A stretch of DNA of 64,000 bases from Marinifilum sp965230805 (GTDB taxonomy: Bacteria; Bacteroidota; Bacteroidia; Bacteroidales; Marinifilaceae): assembly GCF_965230805.1 (NCBI RefSeq), contig NZ_OZ246019.1:2976001-3040000 (forward strand), in the 5' to 3' direction. Below the pieces are notes generated by a model. That model saw only the letters and a list, made by a program, of their open reading frames with translations. It made no database searches and had not been told where the DNA came from. This document shows, piece after piece, positions 53,108 to 61,979 of the stretch. Positions within the stretch are counted from its first letter, which is position 1; every line of letters starts with the position of its first letter. A program made the position numbers and the translations under genes.

Positions 53108-54132
53108 AGCTGATCTTCAATCTGGGAATATTTCCTTTTCCTCCTTAAAAAGTAATCGAAAATAATGCTATTGCGGTAAATTTCGTTGTGATGATTTTTT
53201 GTAACAAGTGGCAGCAAGACTTTTCTTTTTTTACGGAACTTTGCAAGCATCGAATAAAACGACATGTGGGCTTTAAACACCACGGTAAAATTGGCAAACT
53301 CGCCGGTAAGTAAAAATTTAAAAGCTGCCACTCCATCTAAAATCATTCTGTAAAAAAAGATGAACAAGAGTCTGTTGGAAGGCAAATTCTTATACAACAT
53401 GAACAGGTTGTTGCGAAAATTTAGGAATAATTTTCGTGTACTGTGGTGGGGAAGGGTTGCCCCGCCAACATGATAAACCGTTGAGTTGGGATCACAAATA
53501 ATTCTGTGCCCCTGGTTTTTAATACGCCAGCAAAGATCAATTTCTTCCATGTGCGCAAAAAAATCTCCATCTAAACCACCAGTTTTTTTATAGATATCGG
53601 CCCTGATGAACAAGGCAGCCCCACTGGCCCAAAATACATCAATCGTTTTATCGTACTGCCCCTTGTCTTTTTCAATCACATCAAGAATTCTACCCCTGCA
53701 AAAAGGATAAGCAAGATAATCGATAAAACCTCCGGCAGCACCGGCATACTCAAAATCTGATTTGCGATAGTAATCCTTAATTTTGGGTTGAGCAGCGGCA
53801 ATATCGGCATTGTTTTCGAATTGATGGTAAATGGGATCTAACCAGTTCTGGCTTACTTTAACATCCGAGTTTAGCAAAACAAAGTATTCATGATTGAGCT
53901 GAGAAAGTGCCCGGTTGTATCCTTCGGCAAAACCGTAATTTTTATCTAGCTTAATGGTTCTGATATCAGGATATTTTTGTTCAAGAAAAGCTATGGAATC
54001 GTCATCCGAGGCATTATCAGCAACAATAATTTCGGCCCATTCTCTTTTCGAATGGCTAATAACCGAGGGAAGAAATTTTTCTAACAAATCTTTCCCATTC
54101 CAGTTTAGTATTACAATTCCAATTCTATTCAT
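53098..54132 (-). CDS. Family 2 glycosyltransferase
   Basis: The 344-residue protein is a GT-A fold enzyme of the rhamnosyltransferase-like group: IVILNWNGKDLLEKFLPS at the N-terminus, IIVADNASDDDS, FVLLNSDVKVS (the DxD-type position), and DGDFFAHMEEIDLCWRIKNQGH near residue 200. The C-terminal third has amphipathic helices but no clear membrane spans. It likely adds a sugar to a cell-surface glycan from a nucleotide sugar; donor and acceptor are unknown. It follows an LpxL-like gene, which suits an envelope role. Confidence 0.88.
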   Translation of the reverse strand: MNRIGIVILNWNGKDLLEKFLPSVISHSKREWAEIIVADNASDDDSIAFLEQKYPDIRTIKLDKNYGFAEGYNRALSQLNHEYFVLLNSDVKVSQNWLDPIYHQFENNADIAAAQPKIKDYYRKSDFEYAGAAGGFIDYLAYPFCRGRILDVIEKDKGQYDKTIDVFWASGAALFIRADIYKKTGGLDGDFFAHMEEIDLCWRIKNQGHRIICDPNSTVYHVGGATLPHHSTRKLFLNFRNNLFMLYKNLPSNRLLFIFFYRMILDGVAAFKFLLTGEFANFTVVFKAHMSFYSMLAKFRKKRKVLLPLVTKNHHNEIYRNSIIFDYFLRRKRKYSQIEDQLKA

Positions 54133-54207
54133 CTGTTCTTATAAAATATCTGCAAATCAGTAAGTTTTACTGTAATTATTCCCCAACAAGCCATAACTGG
54201 CAACCCT

Positions 54208-55080
54208 TTACTCTTTTTTGTGTTTCCAGCGTTTGTGCGACCACAACCAATAGGCAGGCTGCTTGCGAATGATCTCCTCTAAGCTGCGGGTATGTTTCTC
54301 GGTAATCTCGTAATCTTCTGTTTCTTTCGGATGATCGAACAAAGGAATAAACTCTACCTCGTAATAGCCACGTTTTACCTTTTGCATATTGATAAAAATT
54401 ACAGCCTGATCTAATTTTTTAGCAATACGCTCGGTTCCCTGCAAAATAGGAGTATCCTGATTTAAAAAACGGGTCCAGTAATGAATACTTTGTTTGTTGG
54501 GTGTCTGATCGCCAAGAAAAACCGTTATCGTAAATTCTTTTCTGTTCCGATAGCCCAACATGGTGCGTAAAGTATCGTCTTTCGGAAGGGTTTTGGCACC
54601 AAATCGTTCTCTTAATTCGATGTACAATTTATCGAAAACCTTGTTGTGTAAAGGTTTGTAAATGGGCAACAAATTTACATCTTTCCACAACGGAAAAGAA
54701 GACATCCATTCCCAATTGCCATAGTGTCCAAGAATGGCGATAACGCTTTTTCCTGATTCTTTGTACCGATCGAAAAACTCAGGTTCCAGGAACTTACATC
54801 TTTTTTTGATTTCTTTCTCGCTTATGGTCCACAGCTTAATGGTTTCGACAAAGCTATCGCAGAAATGCGAGAAAAATTCTTTTCCTGTTTTTCGGATTTC
54901 CTTATCGGATTTATCGGGAAAAGCATTCTTTAAATTGGTGTGCACAACCTGTTTGCGATAAGCCACAAGATGGTACACAATAAAGAAAATGATATCAGAA
55001 AAAATATAAAGAACTCGCAAAGGCAAATAACTAATCAGTTTTAAAAAAGCGTATGCGATATAGGAAATGAGTTTGGTCAT
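54208..55080 (-). CDS. LpxL/HtrB-type lipid A acyltransferase
   Basis: The protein of about 290 residues belongs to the lysophospholipid/lipid A acyltransferase family that adds secondary acyl chains to lipid A at the inner membrane. It has an N-terminal hydrophobic segment (LPLRVLYIFSDIIFFIVYHLV), the catalytic HX4E motif in LGHYGNWEW near residue 117, and the later VFLGDQTPNK segment. The final WLWSHKRWKHKK is typical. The ATG at 55080 is preferred over a TTG at 55089. Confidence 0.88.
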   Translation of the reverse strand: MTKLISYIAYAFLKLISYLPLRVLYIFSDIIFFIVYHLVAYRKQVVHTNLKNAFPDKSDKEIRKTGKEFFSHFCDSFVETIKLWTISEKEIKKRCKFLEPEFFDRYKESGKSVIAILGHYGNWEWMSSFPLWKDVNLLPIYKPLHNKVFDKLYIELRERFGAKTLPKDDTLRTMLGYRNRKEFTITVFLGDQTPNKQSIHYWTRFLNQDTPILQGTERIAKKLDQAVIFINMQKVKRGYYEVEFIPLFDHPKETEDYEITEKHTRSLEEIIRKQPAYWLWSHKRWKHKKE

Positions 55081-55106
55081 CTTAATCAAATCAATAAAAA
55101 ACAGTT

Positions 55107-55907
55107 TTATTTAAGCATGTGTTTTTGCACCACCTTTTTAAATTCTTCCTGCACCAATCCGTTTGATGCAATGATTTCTTTTCCAAAGATATAATCATCG
55201 CCACCTTTAAAGTCGCAAACCGCACCGCCAGCCTGTTTTACAAGGAACGAACCTGCTGCCACATCCCAGGCCTGCAAACTATATTCGTAAAATGCTTCGA
55301 ACCTACCGCAAGCCACATAGGCCAAATCGGTGGCAGCAGAACCAGGACGACGAATGCCATGAGAGTTAATAATGAAATACTCAAGTGTTGCCATAAAGTT
55401 CTTAAGCAAATCGTAATCGTAGTAAGGAAAACCGGTTGCAATTAGCGAAGCATCAACTGTTTTTGCCTTCGATACTTGAATGGTATTGCCATTTAGGAAA
55501 GCTCCCCGGGCACCTTTCCAGGAATAAAAGCATTCGTTTAAACTGATTTCGTAAACTACGCCCAAAACAATTTCATTGTTTTCCTGCAAAGCAATGCTTA
55601 CCGCAAAAGGAGAGAAACCATGAATGTAATTGGTTGTTCCGTCAAGCGGATCGATGATCCAATTGTAACGCTCGGCACGATAGTTTTCGGTTCCTTCTTC
55701 GGCAATAAAACCAGCTTCGGGAAGAATCACTTTTAGTTCGCTAACAATTAATTCTTCGGCAGTTTTATCCACATAGGTAACAAAATCATGCATGCCTTTG
55801 GTTTCAACAACATCGGCTTTAATCTTACTTTGTTGCTCTTTAATAAAAGCACCGGCTTTTATAGCAATTTCCTTGGTTTCTAAACACAATTCTTCCAATT
55901 CTTTCAT
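55107..55907 (-). CDS. Inositol-monophosphatase family protein
   Basis: The 266-residue protein has all metal-site motifs of the Mg2+-dependent IMPase/SuhB family: FIAEEGTEN (Glu), WIIDPLDGTTNYIHG (Asp-x-x-Asp) and AWDVAAGSFLVKQAGG (Asp). It should hydrolyse a sugar or inositol monophosphate. Bacteroidota make inositol phospholipids in some lineages, but this fold also occurs in 3'-phosphoadenosine phosphatases; the sequence is closer to IMPase. It is 26 bp ahead of the LpxL-like gene. Confidence 0.9.
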   Translation of the reverse strand: MKELEELCLETKEIAIKAGAFIKEQQSKIKADVVETKGMHDFVTYVDKTAEELIVSELKVILPEAGFIAEEGTENYRAERYNWIIDPLDGTTNYIHGFSPFAVSIALQENNEIVLGVVYEISLNECFYSWKGARGAFLNGNTIQVSKAKTVDASLIATGFPYYDYDLLKNFMATLEYFIINSHGIRRPGSAATDLAYVACGRFEAFYEYSLQAWDVAAGSFLVKQAGGAVCDFKGGDDYIFGKEIIASNGLVQEEFKKVVQKHMLK

Positions 55908-56143
55908 AACAAGTTTGCTTGGTAGTGATTTAAAATTGATAATTAACTACTATAATTTCTTTTAATTCTTTTAATAATTTGCTCAGCAAGCATTTTACAA
56001 AGCACCGATAACACAAATTAAATAGGATTATTGATCGGCAATCAGTTCGAATCTCGAAGTAATTCAAAATTTGTGATAATCTGAATATTTTGTGTTTAAA
56101 ATCAATGCATTATTTTATTAATGATCTGCATGTCATCCATCAT

Positions 56144-57478
56144 TTAACTACGAATGGGCCTAAAACTAAATTCGGCTTTGTTAAGCAAATCGGCAGCAAC
56201 ATGTCCTTTTTCGTTGATGCTTAACAGCCTAACCTTTGCCAAGCAATTGCTTAGGTTTTGATTGTAAGGAATCTCTACCTTAATGTAATTTTCGGTAAAG
56301 CCATACATGGCACCATGATCGTTATAGCCTTCAAACAAAACTTCCATTTCCTGGTTCAAGTGTTCCTGATAAAATGCGCGTAGTTTTTTCTCTGATAAGA
56401 CCTGTAGCATTTTCGCCCTACGTTTTCGCTCTTCAATCTTAACCGATTCCTTTATTTCCAAAGCCTTTGTGCCTTGTCTTTCCGAGTAAGGAAACACATG
56501 AAGCTGGCTAATGGGCAAGTCGTTTATAAATTGGTAAGCATCTTTAAAATCATCTTCGCTTTCTCCGCGGCTACCGGCAATCACATCAACACCTATAAAA
56601 GCATCCGGAAGCAATGATTTGATTTTCTCGATTCTTTGCGCAAACAATTCGCAGTCATATCTTCTCTTCATCAAGTTCAGCACCTTGTCCGATCCGGCTT
56701 GCAAGGGAATATGAAAATGATTGACAAACTTTTTTGAGCCGGCAACAAAATCGATAATCTCATTGCTTAACAAATTGGGCTCTATGGATGAAATTCTGAA
56801 ACGCTCAATGCCTTTCACCTTTTCCAGTTCCTTAATCAGCTCCAAGAAAGTTTCGTTCGTACTTTTCCCAAAATCACCAATGTTTACGCCTGTAAGGATA
56901 ATTTCTTTGGCACCTTCGGCAGCAACCTTTTCGGCTTGTTTTACCGTTTCGGCAATGCTATTGTTACGGCTTCGTCCCCTGGCATAAGGAATGGTGCAGT
57001 AGGTACAAAAGTAGTTGCAGCCATCTTGTATTTTAAGAAAGCATCTGGTTCTGTCGCCCATCGAATACGAGGAGTGAAAATCTTTCAACGATTCCACCTC
57101 GCAAGCTTGCAATTCCCCGATTCCTTTTTTCTCAAGGTGATCGATGTATTTATGGATATTGAATTTTTCCTTAGCTCCTAAAACCAAATCAACACCGGGA
57201 ATCTGCAATATTTCCTGTGGTTTTAATTGAGCGTAACAACCAATCACAGCCACAAAAGCATTCGGATTGGTTTTAATTACTTTTTTTATGGCTTGTCGGC
57301 ACTTTTTGTCGGCCTGATCGGTAACCGAACAAGTATTGATTACATAAATATCAGCTTTTTCGGTCATCTTTACCGATTCGAAACCCATTTCCTTAAATGA
57401 TCTTCCAATGCTTGAAGTCTCCGAAAAATTCAACTTGCATCCTAATGTGTAAAATGCAACTGTTCTGGCGTGTAACAT
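56144..57478 (-). CDS. mtaB: tRNA methylthiotransferase MtaB
   Basis: MtaB is a radical-SAM enzyme that puts a methylthio group on t6A at position 37 of some tRNAs. The 444-residue protein has the N-terminal UPF0004 domain with three cysteines (TLGCKLNFSE, NTCSVTDQAD, VIGCYAQLKP), the radical-SAM CxxxCxxC in DGCNYFCTYCTIPYARG near residue 150, and a C-terminal TRAM region. KLNFSE and the CTIPYARGRSRN text fit MtaB rather than MiaB. It is a single gene with gaps on both sides. Confidence 0.94.
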   Translation of the reverse strand: MLHARTVAFYTLGCKLNFSETSSIGRSFKEMGFESVKMTEKADIYVINTCSVTDQADKKCRQAIKKVIKTNPNAFVAVIGCYAQLKPQEILQIPGVDLVLGAKEKFNIHKYIDHLEKKGIGELQACEVESLKDFHSSYSMGDRTRCFLKIQDGCNYFCTYCTIPYARGRSRNNSIAETVKQAEKVAAEGAKEIILTGVNIGDFGKSTNETFLELIKELEKVKGIERFRISSIEPNLLSNEIIDFVAGSKKFVNHFHIPLQAGSDKVLNLMKRRYDCELFAQRIEKIKSLLPDAFIGVDVIAGSRGESEDDFKDAYQFINDLPISQLHVFPYSERQGTKALEIKESVKIEERKRRAKMLQVLSEKKLRAFYQEHLNQEMEVLFEGYNDHGAMYGFTENYIKVEIPYNQNLSNCLAKVRLLSINEKGHVAADLLNKAEFSFRPIRS

Positions 57479-57701
57479 GTTCTTTCCCTCTGCTGATTTA
57501 TACTGGTATTCATACGAAATCAGTTTTCTGATTTTGTCCTTTCAAGTTTATTCACCCTTAAAAAGCAGGGTAGTAGGCGTGGCTATTCCTCTATCTTTGT
57601 GTCTTTACCCAACTCAAAATGCTCAAAACAATCGAAAACCCATTTCACAATAAAAGCATCATTACTTCAAATAAGAAGCCATGCGAATCAAAATAACAGA
57701 T
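57479..57701. other. Intergenic stretch with a possible tiny ORF
   Basis: TATCTTTG at 57592-57599 matches the -7 consensus on the plus strand. Twenty bases on, an ATG at 57619 opens a 25-codon frame to a TAA at 57694 (MLKTIENPFHNKSII...). The -33 region is poor and no relatives are known to me, so a real peptide is uncertain. Confidence 0.3.
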
Positions 57702-57737
57702 AAAAAAAGAACTGAATCAATTACAATTGAATCAGTT
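57702..57737 (-). terminator. Terminator of ppx
   Basis: AACTGA/TCAATT (57710-57722) pairs with AATTGA/TCAGTT (57725-57737) with one internal A-A mismatch. On the minus strand it is followed by a run of seven T. Confidence 0.7.
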
Positions 57738-57799
57738 CTAATTTATACAAATTAATTAGTTCGCAAATTTACAAAAAGAATTAAGTTTTCAGGCCATTC

Positions 57800-58696
57800 C
57801 TAAGTAATTAGAAGCCTGTTCGAGGCATATTCCTTGTATAGTTGATGAACAATACCATCCGAAACACCAATTTTAGGAACATGAATGCGTTCGGCTTTTG
57901 CCCATTCCATAATGCTAAGGAATATTGTGGCAGCAGGAATAATTACATCGGCTCTGTCGGGATTCATATTGTAATTAATCATTAACTCTTCCTGCGTATA
58001 CTGCTTTAAATCGTAATAGATATCCTTTAGCTCCATATAGCTCAGGTATTTCTCTTTTCTTGGAGTAGCAAGCTTTACCAATCTGTTAATATTACCTCCC
58101 GATCCAATAATCTCGATATTTTCGCAATTGGGGCAGATGTCCAATAAGCATTCCTTAATCCGAATAAACTCGCCTTTCGGAACACAATCTTTAAGGATCT
58201 TAATGGTTCCAACATTAAAGGAAGCAGAGAATGAGCAAACACCTTTCGAAAACAAGGTAACTTCGGTGCTGCCACCACCCACATCAACATAAAGGTAATC
58301 CTTATTTGGCTCAAGGGTGTCGGCAATTTTATTGTCAAAAATAATACTTGCTTCTTCCTTACCATCAATGATATCAATTTTAATATTCGATTCTTCTTCA
58401 ATTCTTTTAATGATTTCATCTCCGTTAGCGGCCTCGCGCATAGCCGAAGTGGCACAAGCCCTATAGTTAACGATATCGTGAACCTCCATTAAGTTTCGAA
58501 AAGCAATCATCGATTTGATTAGTTTTTCGCCTTTTTCATGAGAAATAAACTTATCAATAAATGTATCGGTTCCCAATCGAATGGGAACTCGAATTAAAGA
58601 TGACTTTTTAAAATGCGTATTTCCGCCTTCTTCAAATACGTTCATAAATAATAATCGGATAGCATTCGATCCAATATCTATGGCGGCAAATTTCAT
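57800..58696 (-). CDS. Ppx/GppA exopolyphosphatase-type phosphatase
   Basis: The protein of about 298 residues has the ASKHA fold of Ppx/GppA phosphatases, which remove phosphate from polyphosphate or pppGpp. Phosphate-1 motif AAIDIGSNAIRLL starts the protein, and phosphate-2 VDVGGGSTEVTLF is near residue 140. The C-terminal HD-like extension of E. coli Ppx is absent, as in the short two-domain forms. The ATG at 58696 gives the usual N-terminus; another ATG is at 58705. A polyphosphate kinase is not in the window. It lies downstream of phoH with a long hairpin between. Confidence 0.88.
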   Translation of the reverse strand: MKFAAIDIGSNAIRLLFMNVFEEGGNTHFKKSSLIRVPIRLGTDTFIDKFISHEKGEKLIKSMIAFRNLMEVHDIVNYRACATSAMREAANGDEIIKRIEEESNIKIDIIDGKEEASIIFDNKIADTLEPNKDYLYVDVGGGSTEVTLFSKGVCSFSASFNVGTIKILKDCVPKGEFIRIKECLLDICPNCENIEIIGSGGNINRLVKLATPRKEKYLSYMELKDIYYDLKQYTQEELMINYNMNPDRADVIIPAATIFLSIMEWAKAERIHVPKIGVSDGIVHQLYKEYASNRLLIT

Positions 58697-58736
58697 GATT
58701 TTCATGACCTGTGGATTAGATTTAATAAATGGTTGA

Positions 58737-58797
58737 TTGCATTACTCCTTTAATAGATTATCAGAATCAAATTAAAGGAAATTTATGAGTAATGCAA
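58737..58797 (-). repeat. Long hairpin between phoH and ppx
   Basis: TTGCATTACTC (58737-58747) pairs with GAGTAATGCAA (58787-58797) and, inside it, CCTTTAAT pairs with ATTAAAGG, with an 8-base bulge on one side. There is no T run, so it is not a standard terminator. It may act on RNA stability or translation of ppx. Confidence 0.7.
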
Positions 58798-58806
58798 AAT
58801 CACAAA

Positions 58807-60138
58807 TTACAGAAGATTACTTGCTAATTCGGCAAGGTGACTTCTTTCTCCTTTTAACAGATTAACGTGAGCAAACACATCCTGGCCTTTCATTCTGTCC
58901 GAAAGATATGCCAATCCGTTTGACTTTTTATCCAGGTATGGAGAATCGATTTGCTCAATGTCGCCGGTGAAAATCATTTTGGTTCCTTCTCCTGCTCTTG
59001 TGATAATGGTTTTTACTTCATGCGGAGTAAGGTTTTGGGCTTCGTCAACAATAAAATAAGTGTTCGATAAACTTCTTCCTCGTATGTACGCTAATGGCGT
59101 AATCTGTAACTTATCTTCTTTCAGTAGTTCGTCAATTTTAAGGTATTCCTTACTGTGAATATTAAACTTGTGTTTAATTACACTTAAGTTGTCGAACAAG
59201 GGTTGCATGTAGGGGCCAATTTTTTCCTTGGCATCGCCGGGAAGATATCCCAGGTCTTTGTTTGCCAGTGCAACAATTGGCCTTGCCAAAAAGATCTGAT
59301 CGTACATATCGTTTTGAGCAAGTGCCGAAGCCAAAGCCAAAAGAGTTTTTCCGGTTCCGGCTTTTCCTGTTAAAGCAACCAAACTTATTTTAGGATCTAA
59401 AAGAGCATTCATCGAGAAAGTTTGCTCTGCGTTTCTTGGGTAAATACCATAGGCATTTGGCTTTTCAACTCTTGTAATTAATCGCTCTACAGGATCGAAA
59501 TGTGCCAGAGCACTAGAGCTGCTCCCTTTCAAAATAAAATACTCGTGTCCTGATTTTAACAGGTCAACTCCAAATTCTTTTTCAGGAATACCATCATGCG
59601 TTTTGTATAAGGATGAGATTTTGACATCATCGAAATTTTCCAAAGTGGTTATGCCAAGGCTCATTACATCATCCAAATCCTGAACCTGATCATTTTTGTA
59701 ATCTTCAGACAAAATCCCCAAGGATTTAGCCTTCATTCTAAGGTTAATATCCTTGGTTACAAGAATTACCTTTTTGCGTTTGTATTGCTTGAAAATATGT
59801 TCGGTAATTGCAAGAATTCTGTGATCAGGAATGTTTTCGTGGAATGAAGCTTTCATTGTAGGAGAAAACTCTTTTCCTGTTTCAATAAAAAGAGTACCTA
59901 ATCCTTTACCAAGATTTGCACCATCTTTAAATAGGTTATCTCCAGAAATTCGATCAAGCTCGCGGGTAAATTCTCTTGCATGATAATTGATTTGATCATT
60001 TCCTTTCTTGAATTTGTCTAATTCTTCAAGTACTGTAATAGGAATAACAACATCGTTTTCTTCAAAATTATAAATCGAGTTAAAATCATGTAGGATAACG
60101 TTCGTATCTAATACGAAAATCTTTCTGAGTTTTGCCAT
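58807..60138 (-). CDS. PIN-PhoH family ATPase
   Basis: The 443-residue protein joins an N-terminal PIN nuclease domain (FVLDTNVILHD, ITVLEELDKFK and a later VILVTKDINLRMKA) to a C-terminal PhoH-like ATPase. Walker A is in LTGKAGTGKTLLALA near residue 260 and Walker B in YFIVDEAQNLTPHE, followed by MIFTGDIEQIDSPY. This PhoH2 arrangement is linked to RNA unwinding and cleavage in characterised relatives. The order PIN then PhoH and the length are standard. The PIN acidic residues are all present, so nuclease activity is likely. Confidence 0.92.
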   Translation of the reverse strand: MAKLRKIFVLDTNVILHDFNSIYNFEENDVVIPITVLEELDKFKKGNDQINYHAREFTRELDRISGDNLFKDGANLGKGLGTLFIETGKEFSPTMKASFHENIPDHRILAITEHIFKQYKRKKVILVTKDINLRMKAKSLGILSEDYKNDQVQDLDDVMSLGITTLENFDDVKISSLYKTHDGIPEKEFGVDLLKSGHEYFILKGSSSSALAHFDPVERLITRVEKPNAYGIYPRNAEQTFSMNALLDPKISLVALTGKAGTGKTLLALASALAQNDMYDQIFLARPIVALANKDLGYLPGDAKEKIGPYMQPLFDNLSVIKHKFNIHSKEYLKIDELLKEDKLQITPLAYIRGRSLSNTYFIVDEAQNLTPHEVKTIITRAGEGTKMIFTGDIEQIDSPYLDKKSNGLAYLSDRMKGQDVFAHVNLLKGERSHLAELASNLL

Positions 60139-60407
60139 ATTGGAAAATTATAAGAGGTTTATTTCGACCTTTCGTTTGTCGAATTTATTTTGCTTACCAA
60201 AAACTATTTCAATCGAAATTGGTTTGACTTCTTCTTTCTGTTTAATAATCAATATTTAAGGTTTTTTTTCTTTTAAAGCATTCAAATTTGATAGCTTTTG
60301 ATCCATTTAAATTAGCAAAAAATATAGGAAAACTAGCTTGTGAAATATTTTTTTAAGATTTTTTATACTTCTTTGCATTGGATTTAAAATCAGTAAAGAT
60401 TTTTAGT

Positions 60408-61694
60408 ATGACTTATCAGGAAACACTGGAATATATGTTTACTCAGCTTCCCATGTATCAACGCACAGGGAAAGCTGCTTATAAAGCCAATTTAGACAAT
60501 ACCTTAGCCTTAGATGCTCACTTTAATCAACCTCACAAAAAGTTTAAAACCGTTCACATTGCAGGAACAAACGGGAAAGGATCTGTATCTCATTCTATAG
60601 CATCGGTATTGCAAAAATCAGGATTAAAAGTTGGCTTATATACATCTCCACACCTGCGTGATTTTAGAGAAAGAGTAAAGATTAATGGAAAAATGATTAA
60701 CGAGTCGGCTGTTGTTGATTTTGTTAAAAACAACAGGGGAAAGTTTGAAGAAATTAAGCCTTCGTTTTTTGAAATGACCGTAGCATTGGCTTTTGATTAT
60801 TTTGCGCAAGAACAGGTTGATATTGCAGTAATTGAAGTAGGATTGGGGGGAAGATTAGATTCGACCAATATTATTACACCTCTGCTCTCGGTGATTACAA
60901 ATATTAGTAAAGACCATACTAAGCTCTTGGGGAATGATATTGCTGTGATTGCAAAGGAAAAAGCAGGTATCATTAAGCCAGATATTCCTGTTGTTATAGG
61001 AGAAAAACAAGATTGTATATCACAGGTTTTTGAGCAAATTGCTGAGGAAAGGAACGCAAAATTACAATTTGCGGATGATATGTTTCAAATAAAGTGTTCT
61101 GAAACAATTCAGAGAAGACAAGTGATTAGGATTGAGAATAAAATGCTTGCAAAAGAATTTCTTGTTGAATGTGATTTGCTTGGAAAGTATCAACAAAAAA
61201 ACATTAGAACAGCAATTTGTGCATTATATCAACTTAAAGCAAAAGGCATTAACATTACAGATGAGAATATATATAACGGACTTGCTGAAATTGTAAAAGA
61301 AACAGGACTTTTAGGGCGCTGGCAAGTTTTACAAGAAAAACCGGTGATAATTTGTGATACAGGACATAATGAGGCTGGAATTAGAGAAATAATAGAGCAA
61401 ATAAGGATAACGGATTACAGAAAATTACATATTGTTTTTGGTTTGGTTGATGATAAAAATACCGATGAGGTTTTGAGTTTAATGCCTAAAGAAGCGAATT
61501 ACTTTTTTACACGCGCCAGTATTCCACGAGCACTAAACGAAAATGAACTTCGGAAGCTGGCCAAAGACTATGGGTTAATGGGAAAAGCATACAGATCTGT
61601 TGAAGAAGCATTAAATGCTGCTAAAAAAGAGTCGGAAAAAAATGATTTAATTTTTGTTGGAGGTAGTACCTTCGTGGTGGCAGAAGTGGTGTAA
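60408..61694 (+). CDS. folC: Folylpolyglutamate/dihydrofolate synthase
   Basis: FolC adds glutamate to folates and usually also makes dihydrofolate. The protein of about 428 residues has the ligase ATP loop HIAGTNGKGSVSHSIASVL near residue 48, TSPHLRDFRERVKING, the IEVGLGGRLDSTNII segment with a metal ligand, and ISKDHTKLLGNDI. The C-terminal domain has CDTGHNEAGI. The ATG at 60408 gives the family N-terminus (TYQETLEYMFTQLPMYQRTG); an in-frame upstream codon at 60378 is not needed. Confidence 0.94.
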   Translation: MTYQETLEYMFTQLPMYQRTGKAAYKANLDNTLALDAHFNQPHKKFKTVHIAGTNGKGSVSHSIASVLQKSGLKVGLYTSPHLRDFRERVKINGKMINESAVVDFVKNNRGKFEEIKPSFFEMTVALAFDYFAQEQVDIAVIEVGLGGRLDSTNIITPLLSVITNISKDHTKLLGNDIAVIAKEKAGIIKPDIPVVIGEKQDCISQVFEQIAEERNAKLQFADDMFQIKCSETIQRRQVIRIENKMLAKEFLVECDLLGKYQQKNIRTAICALYQLKAKGINITDENIYNGLAEIVKETGLLGRWQVLQEKPVIICDTGHNEAGIREIIEQIRITDYRKLHIVFGLVDDKNTDEVLSLMPKEANYFFTRASIPRALNENELRKLAKDYGLMGKAYRSVEEALNAAKKESEKNDLIFVGGSTFVVAEVV

Positions 61695-61712
61695 ACAAAA
61701 GCAGAAAAAATA

Positions 61713-61742
61713 TTGCGTGGTAAATTTTTCTGTTTATATTTG
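61713..61742 (+). promoter_or_regulatory. Promoter of the tRNA-Val gene
   Basis: TTG (61713-61715) and TATATTTG (61735-61742) are separated by 19 bp, an exact Bacteroidota pattern. The tRNA begins 12 bp after the -7 element. Confidence 0.6.
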
Positions 61743-61754
61743 CATTCTCATTAG

Positions 61755-61829
61755 GGGCGATTAGCTCAGTTGGTTCAGAGCACTTGGTTTACACCCAAGG
61801 GGTCATAAGTTCGAATCTTATATCGCCCA
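61755..61829 (+). tRNA. tRNA-Val (anticodon UAC)
   Basis: The 75-nt cloverleaf is complete. The acceptor GGGCGAT pairs with ATCGCCC, the D arm is GCTC...GAGC, and the anticodon stem CTTGG/CCAAG holds the loop TTTACAC with anticodon TAC. The T arm is ATAAG TTCGAAT CTTAT, and the discriminator is A. CCA is not encoded. Confidence 0.96.
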
Positions 61830-61921
61830 CTCCTACAGTTTTTTAGATTTTTTAAAAAACTATTTTTTTTCCGAATACCCAAAATCAAATTTTATATGTA
61901 GTCAAAAAATCATTAAAGAAA

Positions 61922-61952
61922 TTTTTCTTCAATAAAAACTTCTTTATTTTTG
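61922..61952 (+). promoter_or_regulatory. Promoter of rex
   Basis: TATTTTTG at 61945-61952 matches TAnnTTTG, with a T-rich -33 region 19 bp upstream. The start codon is 27 bp downstream. No Rex operator (TTGTGAA-type half-sites) is seen nearby, so autoregulation is not supported by eye. Confidence 0.5.
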
Positions 61953-61979
61953 TCTTGATTTTGGTTTAAGAAATTTACT

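Noticed and set aside
61880..61979. Rex autoregulatory operator
   Set aside because: No TTGTGAA/TTCACAA-type palindrome visible; the Bacteroidota operator may differ, so nothing can be claimed.
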